From positions 1 through 64,000 of the forward strand of contig JAYULL010000110.1 of NCBI GenBank assembly GCA_043763625.1: a stretch of 64,000 bases of DNA, read 5' to 3'. The position numbers were made by a program, and so were the translations under genes. This document shows, one piece after another, positions 35,320 to 42,318 of this stretch. The DNA is from Rubrolithibacter sp043763625 (GTDB lineage: Bacteria; Bacteroidota; Bacteroidia; Sphingobacteriales; Sphingobacteriaceae). Under the pieces are notes generated by a model. The model had not been told where the DNA came from and ran no database searches. It worked only from the letters and a program-made list of their open reading frames with translations. Within the stretch, counting starts at the first letter, position 1, and every line of letters begins with the position of its first letter.

Positions 35320-35399
35320 GAATTATGAGATTATAATTTGGGTTCCTTGCCTAAGTTTTCAGATGCAGTAATTGAAATTTGACAAGATACTAAGCGTAG
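35320..35399 (+). pseudogene. Remnant of the uxaB 3' end inside the duplication
   Basis: The bases align with the uxaB tail 34258-34338. The frame matching LWGYNLDSLPEFSDAVIEN now reads with TGA codons replacing Trp and Leu positions. It is non-coding debris of the tandem duplication. Confidence 0.85.
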
Positions 35400-35516
35400 G
35401 AAGCTACTTCTTTAACCATTAGTTTCTTGCTTTTTATTCTCAGGTAAAAATTGCGTTAAACTCTCCGATATAAAAGTCTAATCCTTATTTTCGACAAAAA
35501 TTATAAACCGATTGAC

Positions 35517-36356
35517 ATGAAAAAAATATTTTTAGCAGTTTTTGCTGTGGGCCTTTTATTAGTAACGGCAAAAAGCGAAGCCCAAATAAACCCCGATGTA
35601 AAGTTAGGTTGGAAGCTGGGCTCGCAAGCCTATACGTTCAAAAACTTTACGTTTTTCGAAGCCGTTGATAAAATTAAAAGCTGCGGTTTAAGTTTCGTTG
35701 AAGCCTTTCCGGGACAAAAGTTAGGTGGAGGCTTAGAAGGAACCATGGATTACAAGATGCCCATAGAAATAAGACAGCAGATTTTGGCTAAGCTTAAAGA
35801 AAAAGGCGTAAAAATGGTTGCTTTCGGAGTTGTGGGAGCTAATAACGAAGAAGATTGGAAAGCGCTATTTGACTTTGCCAAAGGTATGGGAATTGATAAC
35901 ATCACTTCTGAGCCCGACGAAAAAGATATCCCTTTACTTTCAAAATTATGCGATGAATATAAAGTCAATATCGCTATTCATGACCATCCGAAACCTTCAC
36001 ACTACTGGAGCCCCGAGATTGTTTTAAATGCGATAAAAGGACAAAGCAGTCGTGTTGGAGCTTGCGCCGACATAGGCCATTGGGTTCGGTCAGGATTAGA
36101 TCCTGTTGAATGTTTGCAAAAATTGGCAGGACATGTAAAAGGGCTTCACTTTAAAGATTTAAACGAAAAAAGTCCTGATGCTCACGATGTTCATTGGGGT
36201 ACCGGAATTTCAAACATACCCGCTGTTATGCAAGAGTTAAAAAACCAAGGCTTTAAAGGTGTTATCTCGGCTGAATACGAATACAATTGGGATAATAATG
36301 CTCCTGATGTAAAAGCAAGTGCAGAGAATTTCAGAAAAATGGCGAAGAAACTTTAA
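35517..36356 (+). CDS. Exported sugar-phosphate isomerase/epimerase-like TIM-barrel protein, intact copy B
   Basis: 279 residues with a signal peptide (MKKIFLAVFAVGLLLVTAKSEAQ). The xylose-isomerase-like barrel contains AIHDHPKPSHYW near residue 155, GACADIGHWVRSGLDP near residue 183, and GLHFKDLNEKSPDAHDVHWGTG near residue 212, giving the His/Asp/Glu set that usually binds a divalent metal. Periplasmic relatives commonly accompany sugar-oxidising systems and may act on keto-sugars, but the reaction is unknown. The PQQ-type dehydrogenase follows after 18 bases. Confidence 0.85.
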   Translation: MKKIFLAVFAVGLLLVTAKSEAQINPDVKLGWKLGSQAYTFKNFTFFEAVDKIKSCGLSFVEAFPGQKLGGGLEGTMDYKMPIEIRQQILAKLKEKGVKMVAFGVVGANNEEDWKALFDFAKGMGIDNITSEPDEKDIPLLSKLCDEYKVNIAIHDHPKPSHYWSPEIVLNAIKGQSSRVGACADIGHWVRSGLDPVECLQKLAGHVKGLHFKDLNEKSPDAHDVHWGTGISNIPAVMQELKNQGFKGVISAEYEYNWDNNAPDVKASAENFRKMAKKL

Positions 36357-36374
36357 TTAAGGATTATTTAAACA

Positions 36375-39062
36375 GTGATAAAAAAATACAGTGCATTAAA
36401 AGGGGTTGTAGCTTTAGCTATAACCTCTTCTGTTTTAGGATTTTCTATAGGTGGTAAAAAATCGAAAAACCCCGGTGCCGAAAAACCGGATGACAACCGT
36501 TTTACCAAAGTGGTGCTCGCGCAGAAGCTCGAAGAGCCTATGCAAATGGAGATCATGAAAAACGGAAAGGTTTTATTTTGCGAGCGAAAAGGAAAACTTA
36601 AATTATTCGATCCGGCAACAAGCACGCTTAAATTAGTGGGTCAGCTTGCTGTAAGTACAAAATACGTAAGTAAAACCGGAGAAATAACCGAAGGAGAAGA
36701 CGGATTCCAAGGAATTATCCTCGATCCGGATTTCGAAGAGAACAATTGGGTGTATATCTATTATTCGAAGGACGGTAAGGAGTCAATAAATCGGCTGTCC
36801 AGATTTGAATTTAAAAATGATAAGCTGGATGTTGCTTCCGAAAAAAAGCTGTTTGATGTAGTAGTTCAACGCGAAGAATGTTGCCATGTGGGCGGGGGAA
36901 TGTTGTTTGACAAAGCCGGGAACTTATACCTTTCTACTGGTGATAATACGTTTTCAAGGGCTTCCGACGGATTTACACCGCTGGATGAACAACCGGGGAA
37001 ATCACCTCAAGACGCACAAAAATCTTCGGGCAATACAAATGATTTGAGGGGAAAAATTCTCCGCATACATCCTGAAGCTGACGGAACCTACACAATCCCG
37101 GAAGGTAATTTATTTCCGAAAGGAACTCCTAAAACCCGTCCTGAAATTTATACCATGGGTAACCGAAATCCTTGGCGTTTGTCGATAGATAGCAAAACCG
37201 GTTGGTTGCATTGGGGCGAGGTGGGCCCTGACGGATCTAACTCCGATCCCTTAAGGGGTCCTTGGGCGTTCGACGAATTTAACATTGCAAAGAAAGCTGG
37301 AAATTACGGATGGCCTTACTTCGGGGGTAATAATCAAGCTTACGGCGATCATGATTTTGCCACCGGTAAAACGGGGCCTAAATTTCATCCCGAGAGACCT
37401 GTTAATAATTCACCTAACAATACAGGTTTGCAGGAGCTTCCGCCCACTCAGCCTTCAACGGTTTGGTATCCGCACGGTGTGTCCCAAGAATTTCCGCTTT
37501 TAGGAAGCGGCGGTAGTAGCGCGGTGGGCGGTCCTGTCTTTCGAAAGGCTGACTTTAAAAATGGGCCGAAAGTTTTTCCTGAATATTATGAAGGTAAATG
37601 GATAGTAACAGAATTTGCTAGAAGCTGGATGATCGCGATCACATTGGATGAAGAGGGAAATTATAAATCGATGGAAAGATTTCTTCCGGATATGGCTTTA
37701 CACGGTCCTATTGATATGGAATTCGGGCCTGATGGAAGTTTGTACGTTTTGGAATACGGTTTCGGCTACTTCAAGGATAACCCGGAAGCTCAACTCATAA
37801 AAATTGAATATAACGGCGGTAACCGGAAGCCCATTGTTAAAGCTTCTGCCGGTAAAACTGCAGGTGCGCTGCCTTTAAAAGTAAGCTTGTCATCAGCAGG
37901 ATCCAAAGACTTTGATAATGATGAACTTAAGTATGAGTGGAAGGTTATTAAAAGGGGAATAGCTCCGAAGATCTACGCTCAAGCTAATCCTGTTATAACA
38001 TTTACCGCACCCGGAATATATAAGGCTGTACTTACTGTTAGAGACGGTAAGGGAGGAATGAATAGCGAAGCAATAGAAATAAAGGCCGGCAATGAACCCC
38101 CGAAAGTAAGTTTTGATTTTAGAGGTGGAAACAAAAGCTTCTATTTCGCCGGAAAGCCCATTACTTACGCGGTAAAGGTGTTTGATAAGGAAGACGGAAG
38201 TTTAGCCGACCGCAGAATTGCTGCCGGCCAAGTTGCAGTAAGTATTGATTATCTAAGCCAAGGATTTGATATGGCAGAAATTGCACAAAGCCAGCGGAGC
38301 GTTGATGTTACTGCGGAACATGCCGGGGCAATAAAAATAATCAGCGGAAGCGATTGCAAAGCTTGTCATTCGCTAAACGCAAAGTCTTTAGGGCCCGCAT
38401 TTAAGGCAGTAGCCTTGAAATATAAAGGCCATATCGAAGCTCCCGTTCGATTAGCTAAAAAGATCATTGCCGGAGGTTCGGGGGTATGGGGCCATGCTGA
38501 AATGCCTCCGCATCCTGCACTCACAGAAGAACAGTCAGGCACAATTGTAAAATACGTTCTAAGCCTGGCGGATGAAACAAAAACGGTAAAATCTCGCCCG
38601 GTAACAGGAACTTACACGCCTGCACTTCCTGAAAATGATAAAGGAAAAGGTACTTTTATTTTCCGTGCCGCTTATAAAGATAAGGGAACTAAGTTGGCTC
38701 CGACACAGGCATCAGAAGAATTGGTGGTGCTTAGAAGTCCGGTTGTCCCTGTATCACAATCTTCTAAAGCAGAAGGAGTCAATTTCAACAATAATAAAAC
38801 AACAGCGGTATTAAATAAAAGAGGTTCGTATTTAGTGTTAGATAAAATCGACCTTACCGGAATTAAACAAATTGAATTTGGCGGTGAAGGGATAAATGAG
38901 GCAGGAATTGAAGTTCATACCGTTTCTCCTTCGGGAAGATTAATAGGGAATACTTCCGGCAATTCCGTAAGTTTAACTAACATCACGGGTAGTCAAAATT
39001 TATATTTTGTGTTAAGATCAGGCGAGGAAGTAAAACTGAATACCATAACGTTTAAAAATTAA
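36375..39062 (+). CDS. PQQ-dependent sugar dehydrogenase-like protein with PKD and cytochrome c domains
   Basis: 895 residues starting at GTG. A signal-like N-terminus (about 1-25) is followed by a glucose/sorbosone dehydrogenase beta-propeller to about residue 480 (GFQGIILDPDFEENNWVYIYY, GNRNPWRLSIDSKTGWLHWGEVGPD), a PKD domain near 485-575 (DFDNDELKYEWKVIKRG), a cytochrome c domain with Cys661-x2-Cys664-His665 (CKACH), and a C-terminal carbohydrate-binding-like beta domain. It would oxidise a sugar in the periplasm and pass electrons to its heme. The order resembles ThuA-linked fusions but lacks ThuA. Confidence 0.88.
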   Translation: MIKKYSALKGVVALAITSSVLGFSIGGKKSKNPGAEKPDDNRFTKVVLAQKLEEPMQMEIMKNGKVLFCERKGKLKLFDPATSTLKLVGQLAVSTKYVSKTGEITEGEDGFQGIILDPDFEENNWVYIYYSKDGKESINRLSRFEFKNDKLDVASEKKLFDVVVQREECCHVGGGMLFDKAGNLYLSTGDNTFSRASDGFTPLDEQPGKSPQDAQKSSGNTNDLRGKILRIHPEADGTYTIPEGNLFPKGTPKTRPEIYTMGNRNPWRLSIDSKTGWLHWGEVGPDGSNSDPLRGPWAFDEFNIAKKAGNYGWPYFGGNNQAYGDHDFATGKTGPKFHPERPVNNSPNNTGLQELPPTQPSTVWYPHGVSQEFPLLGSGGSSAVGGPVFRKADFKNGPKVFPEYYEGKWIVTEFARSWMIAITLDEEGNYKSMERFLPDMALHGPIDMEFGPDGSLYVLEYGFGYFKDNPEAQLIKIEYNGGNRKPIVKASAGKTAGALPLKVSLSSAGSKDFDNDELKYEWKVIKRGIAPKIYAQANPVITFTAPGIYKAVLTVRDGKGGMNSEAIEIKAGNEPPKVSFDFRGGNKSFYFAGKPITYAVKVFDKEDGSLADRRIAAGQVAVSIDYLSQGFDMAEIAQSQRSVDVTAEHAGAIKIISGSDCKACHSLNAKSLGPAFKAVALKYKGHIEAPVRLAKKIIAGGSGVWGHAEMPPHPALTEEQSGTIVKYVLSLADETKTVKSRPVTGTYTPALPENDKGKGTFIFRAAYKDKGTKLAPTQASEELVVLRSPVVPVSQSSKAEGVNFNNNKTTAVLNKRGSYLVLDKIDLTGIKQIEFGGEGINEAGIEVHTVSPSGRLIGNTSGNSVSLTNITGSQNLYFVLRSGEEVKLNTITFKN

Positions 39063-39077
39063 GGAATAGAATTTTTA

Positions 39078-39118
39078 AAAAAAGGTTCTTACTTTTCAGG
39101 AGAGTAAGAGCCTTTTTT
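39078..39118 (+). terminator. Terminator at the end of the sugar cluster
   Basis: AAAAAAGGTTCTTACT pairs with AGTAAGAGCCTTTTTT over 16 bases with one T-G wobble. It lies 15 bases after the stop and can work in both directions. The remainder up to 39290 holds nothing recognisable. Confidence 0.9.
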
Positions 39119-39290
39119 ATAGGTTACGGTGTTGCTACCTTGGCCGCCAATACTGAGTTCTCAGATGGTGCACTAAGGCAAGCGGGACGATCTTGCTTCT
39201 ATTGATCGGGTACCTTTAATCTTTATGGTGTTTCTTTTACAAACGCCTAGTGAAATCGCTTAGCAGCTCCCGCCTGTTTGGGCAGTTTTA

Positions 39291-40238
39291 TTATGTAAGT
39301 TCCAGTTGTTTATATCTTTTTTCGAGCAAGTCGGTGTAAGCTGTTTTCATATTTCTTGATAAGAATGATCTGTCTATCCAACGAATTGCATGCGGTTTAT
39401 TTTTTGAAATTCTTTTGAAAGCTCCGGTGACCTGTCTGTTGGTCATTCCCAATCCTTCACCAAACTGTTCAAAATGCTCTCGCTTTAACTTTTTCTTTTT
39501 ACCTCCCAAGGTTAAAGCAAGTTTCTCTTGGTCTTCAGGAAACACAATTGCGACATTTAAAAGATCATACGCCGGAGACAATACCCAGCCGGAGCGGCTT
39601 TTTATCATTGAGAATTTCTTCAGATGCATATCACTGTTTCCGCTTAGAAAAGAGAAAAGAGCTAAGTCAAAATAAAAGGTTTTATCAAGTAAAGTGTTGC
39701 TTGAGTAGTCGTCTAATGCTTTTCCGATTTTCTCCATGGAGCCTCTATATTTATCAAATGCTTCGGTGATTTGAAACATATCCAACATGTGTATCTTTTC
39801 TCCGGTTTCATTTCGGTCAATTCTTTTTGTTATGTAGGATAGTTCTCCCGATGCTAAGCGAATTAATGAGGAAGGGACGACAGGAATGCCGAAAGATTCT
39901 GCAATCCGCATGGTTAAATGTTCATTTTCGGGCATTTCCGCAAATCGTGCTGAAGGCGGTTTGAGAATATAATTTCCACCTAATGCACCAACAACAGTAA
40001 GCCTTGTATCCGAATTGTCTGTCGCTTTGTGTACTACACACATAGACAGTTTAGGTTGCGCACCGGGGACAGCAACACTTCGCTCTATTACCTTTTTCGC
40101 AAGCTCGTCCATTTGATTTAGCGAATATTCTATTTTTGGAGGTGTAAGTGTTCCAAAGAACTTCAAGGAACACTTCTCGTGAAAATCTGATTCGTCTTTG
40201 ATTAACTCGTAACACGATAAACATCTATGCTCCATCAT
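39291..40238 (-). CDS. hipT: HipT-like kinase (HipA C-terminal domain) with N-terminal Cys/His motif
   Basis: 315 residues, toxin-type Ser/Thr kinase core of HipA. The loop VAVPGAQPKLS (Ser54 is the candidate autophosphorylation site), ATP-binding Lys93 (NYILKPP), the catalytic SGNSDMHLKKF (Asp203) and Mg-type PAYDLL (Asp225) are visible. In place of the metal-binding Asn five residues after the catalytic Asp stands Lys208. The N-terminus has C6-x2-C9-x10-H20-x2-C23, a possible zinc knuckle. It overlaps hipS by 14 bases. HipA relatives phosphorylate aminoacyl-tRNA synthetases; the target here is unknown. Confidence 0.88.
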   Translation of the reverse strand: MMEHRCLSCYELIKDESDFHEKCSLKFFGTLTPPKIEYSLNQMDELAKKVIERSVAVPGAQPKLSMCVVHKATDNSDTRLTVVGALGGNYILKPPSARFAEMPENEHLTMRIAESFGIPVVPSSLIRLASGELSYITKRIDRNETGEKIHMLDMFQITEAFDKYRGSMEKIGKALDDYSSNTLLDKTFYFDLALFSFLSGNSDMHLKKFSMIKSRSGWVLSPAYDLLNVAIVFPEDQEKLALTLGGKKKKLKREHFEQFGEGLGMTNRQVTGAFKRISKNKPHAIRWIDRSFLSRNMKTAYTDLLEKRYKQLELT

Positions 40239-40560
40239 CTTCCTCTATAGGTACCACACTCACGGCACCAATACAATTTTGACAACACGCCAAAAGCAAT
40301 CCCATACGATCATTTTTATTGATCTTCCAGCTTTCGGAAGCAATATCCAACAACCATCCTTCCGGGATTAAACCTTCAAAAAATGGAAATAGTCGTTTCT
40401 CTGTGTAGGGCTTCTCTATTACCGGCATAGTAAAAGTAATGAAGTCATTCGGATGATCTTTTACGTGACTGCCATCATACTGAAATTTATATTCCCCTTC
40501 ATCGGTTTCAGTGATCATACCGGCCATTTTATTTTTATAAAATACTTTCCCTTGTCTCAT
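40225..40560 (-). CDS. hipS: HipS-like protein (separate HipA N-terminal subdomain)
   Basis: 111 residues matching only the HipA N-terminal subdomain 1 (VFYKNKMAGMITETDEGEYKFQYDG, FPFFEGLIPEGWLLDIA, LLACCQNCIGAVSVVP). In the HipBST systems of enterobacteria this part is encoded separately and acts as the antitoxin. It starts inside the hipB stop (ATGA) and ends inside hipT, so the three proteins should be made in fixed ratio. Function is inferred from those systems. Confidence 0.88.
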   Translation of the reverse strand: MRQGKVFYKNKMAGMITETDEGEYKFQYDGSHVKDHPNDFITFTMPVIEKPYTEKRLFPFFEGLIPEGWLLDIASESWKINKNDRMGLLLACCQNCIGAVSVVPIEEDDGA

Positions 40561-40763
40561 TTCAAATCTTTACTGTTAACCGGGGCAAGTTCATGCCCAA
40601 ACATTCTAAGAACTATATTAACCTTATCCATATTAAGGTTCAATTTACCCTGCTCAATTTTTCGTATTACGGTAAGTGCAACTCCTGCTCGTTCAGCAAA
40701 TTGATCCTGAGTGAGATTAACCGCAATTCTTCTCTCTTTAACAAAGTCAGCTAAAATTTTCAT
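40557..40763 (-). CDS. hipB: HipB-like XRE-family transcriptional regulator
   Basis: 68 residues from ATG at 40761-40763; an ATG at 40778 in frame would put the start inside an operator-like palindrome and is less likely. Nearly the whole protein is a helix-turn-helix of XRE type (LTQDQFAERAGVALTVIRKIEQGKLNLNMDKVNIVLRMFG). It probably represses its own operon through the palindromes just upstream, together with HipS and HipT. Confidence 0.88.
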   Translation of the reverse strand: MKILADFVKERRIAVNLTQDQFAERAGVALTVIRKIEQGKLNLNMDKVNIVLRMFGHELAPVNSKDLK

Positions 40764-40781
40764 TATATGTATTTGCATATA
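40764..40781. promoter_or_regulatory. Operator 1 of the hipBST operon
   Basis: TATATG-N6-CATATA directly in front of the hipB ATG. It is repeated at 40804-40821 with the same half-sites, start-to-start distance 40 bases (close to four helical turns), and a TAAATTTG -7-like box on the minus strand lies between them (40797-40790). Known HipB operators are also palindromes in front of hipB. Confidence 0.7.
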
Positions 40782-40803
40782 AAGGTAAACAAATTTATAA
40801 AAC

Positions 40804-40821
40804 TATATGCAATTACATATA
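40804..40821. promoter_or_regulatory. Operator 2 of the hipBST operon
   Basis: Second copy of TATATG-N6-CATATA, with a different spacer (CAATTA), upstream of the -7-like box. Its position would let bound HipB dimers at both sites cover the promoter. Confidence 0.7.
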
Positions 40822-40880
40822 AAAGTGGAGGGGAGTGTATTGTTGTATGCCTCGGCATATAGCAGAGCCCTTAAAATAAT

Positions 40881-40951
40881 AAATCCCCTGCTAATTCAAG
40901 CAAGGGATTAATCGGCAGATGATGTTACAAATGTAAAGCCTTTTTCTCGTT
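40881..40951 (-). ncRNA. Structured element copy 1 (conserved block plus terminator-like hairpin)
   Basis: Minus strand, reading from 40951: AACGAGAAAAAGGCTTTACA, then TTTGTAACATCATCTGCCGA, then a hairpin with arms AATCCCTTGC/GCAGGGGATT and a T-rich tail. A TACATTTG box inside the conserved block fits the -7 consensus. The block is repeated at 42193-42265 with one mismatch in about 41 bases, and the hairpin differs by compensating changes. The G-U wobble exists only in the minus-strand RNA. Could be a small RNA or a leader element. Confidence 0.6.
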
Positions 40952-41020
40952 AGATACTACTCATAAATTTTCATCCAACCGCGAAAGGTGTATAGTAATT
41001 CAATATGCCCGTTTAAAAAC

Positions 41021-42132
41021 TCAGGTATTTACTCCCTCTTGTCCGGCAATATTAAACAGCGAGCTAAGGCTTGTTTCCTCTAAAATTATCCGAGTAGGTT
41101 GGTTTTTTATATCATATTCCCATTTAACAAGACGTAGATAATTGTATTCGATCTCGATTCCCGTTATATCCCCGTCACTATAACAGCAGCAACCTGTTTG
41201 AAATAAGTGGGTTTATACGCATCAAAGCTAATCGAAACTTCTCCTGCAAGCTTTCGTTCTTTTATTTGCTTGCGGAGTTCTTCAAGCTTTGTTGTGTCTT
41301 TGTTAAGTTCTGCGTATTGCAAATCGTGATACAACTTTTCAAGCAAAGTCAGCGACTTAAACACAGGCTGATGTGTATGGCCGGTAATAAGCAATACATT
41401 GTTTTGCCCCGACACCCATTCATACATCATTTCATTATGCTCTGTTTTCAGGTTAGTATCGTAGGCCGGAGTGTTTAAATTAATTCCCAAGTACATTTGT
41501 ATTGGGGCCCAAATATTCGCTACGAACCACTTACTGAACCAATTACCGTCGCTTTGCAAGTCTCCCTGATGGCCGTGCGTTAGAAAGATATTTATTTTTT
41601 TATCGTCGACAAACTGCTGCAACAACACACCTTCGTAAATATTAATTTTCTGCTTATAAATATTTTCCAGCGTAAGGCCGGCTAAAGGATCGTTATCCCA
41701 ATACAAATCATGATTCCCGAAAACTTTATAAAACTTACCGGCAAGAGCAAAAGAACTTTCGGCGGCGAAACTTGCTTGATTGGCTTTTATTACTCCAAGC
41801 ACCGTATTTTCCCAAAGCTCCTCGCAGTCGCCTAAGTTTATTAAATTGTGATTGTTTGTATAATAGTATTTAAGAGCAGCTAAATAATTCTTTTCGGCGA
41901 AGGCGAAATCATCGGAACCGTCTTTTGTTCCTTTATGTTGATCAGAGAAAATGATGAACTTATCTTGAGGATTTACAGATAAAACCTTTCCTTTTTTGCC
42001 GGGATCGGTAAGCAAACTTTGATACAGATCATTCAGTTGCTCATGAACCCTTGATTTATCCGGCTTGGAAGAATATTTGTTTGCGAGGTATGCAATAGGC
42101 TTTCTGAACAATCTTCTTACTAATTCTCGCAT
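41021..42132 (-). pseudogene. Calcineurin-like metallophosphoesterase, frameshifted near its C-terminus
   Basis: The metal-binding motifs are complete: FSDQH near residue 48, LGDCEE, FGNHDLYWD near residue 140, LTHGHQGD and TGHTHQP near residue 250. The frame as read stops at 41164 after VIVTGI (322 residues). If the GGGG run at 41170-41173 had one more G the protein would continue as TGDITGIEIEYNYLRLVKWE to a TGA at 41021, giving about 370 residues with a coherent C-terminus. The catalytic core is unaffected, so the product may still work. A homopolymer base-call error is as likely as mutation. Confidence 0.8.
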
Positions 42133-42192
42133 CTTCTTCCATAACTCTAGATTTTTAAAATTGTTGGCTCGGTTAAATGATTGCTCAAAACA

Positions 42193-42265
42193 AAAATCCC
42201 CCGCTTATTAAAGGCGAGGGATTTATCGGCAGATAATGTTACAAATGTAAAGCCTTTTTCTCGTT
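42193..42265 (-). ncRNA. Structured element copy 2 (conserved block plus terminator-like hairpin)
   Basis: Same block as at 40881-40951. Hairpin arms AAATCCCTCGC/GCGGGGGATTT on the minus strand, followed by TTTGTTTT. It lies 54 bases after the stop of the cytochrome gene and about 60 bases before the metallophosphoesterase start. Functions as a terminator at least; an independent short RNA or attenuator is possible. Confidence 0.6.
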
Positions 42266-42318
42266 TAAGGTGTACTCGTAAATGTTCTCTTAATTACCGA
42301 ATTGTGTGTAACCGGCTT

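Larger units (their letters stand above)
34258..36356 (+). repeat. Tandem duplication of a ~1.05-kb unit (uxaB tail, spacer, TIM-barrel gene)
   Basis: Unit A spans 34258-35298, unit B 35320-36356. Each unit begins with the last ~80 bases of uxaB, continues with a similar spacer (shared CTTTAACCATTAGTTTCT, AAAAGTCTAATCCTTA and ATTATAAACC) and ends with a TIM-barrel gene. The uxaB part in unit B is mutated by stop codons. The start-to-start distance is 1062 bases. This shows directly that the second TIM-barrel gene arose by local duplication. Confidence 0.9.
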
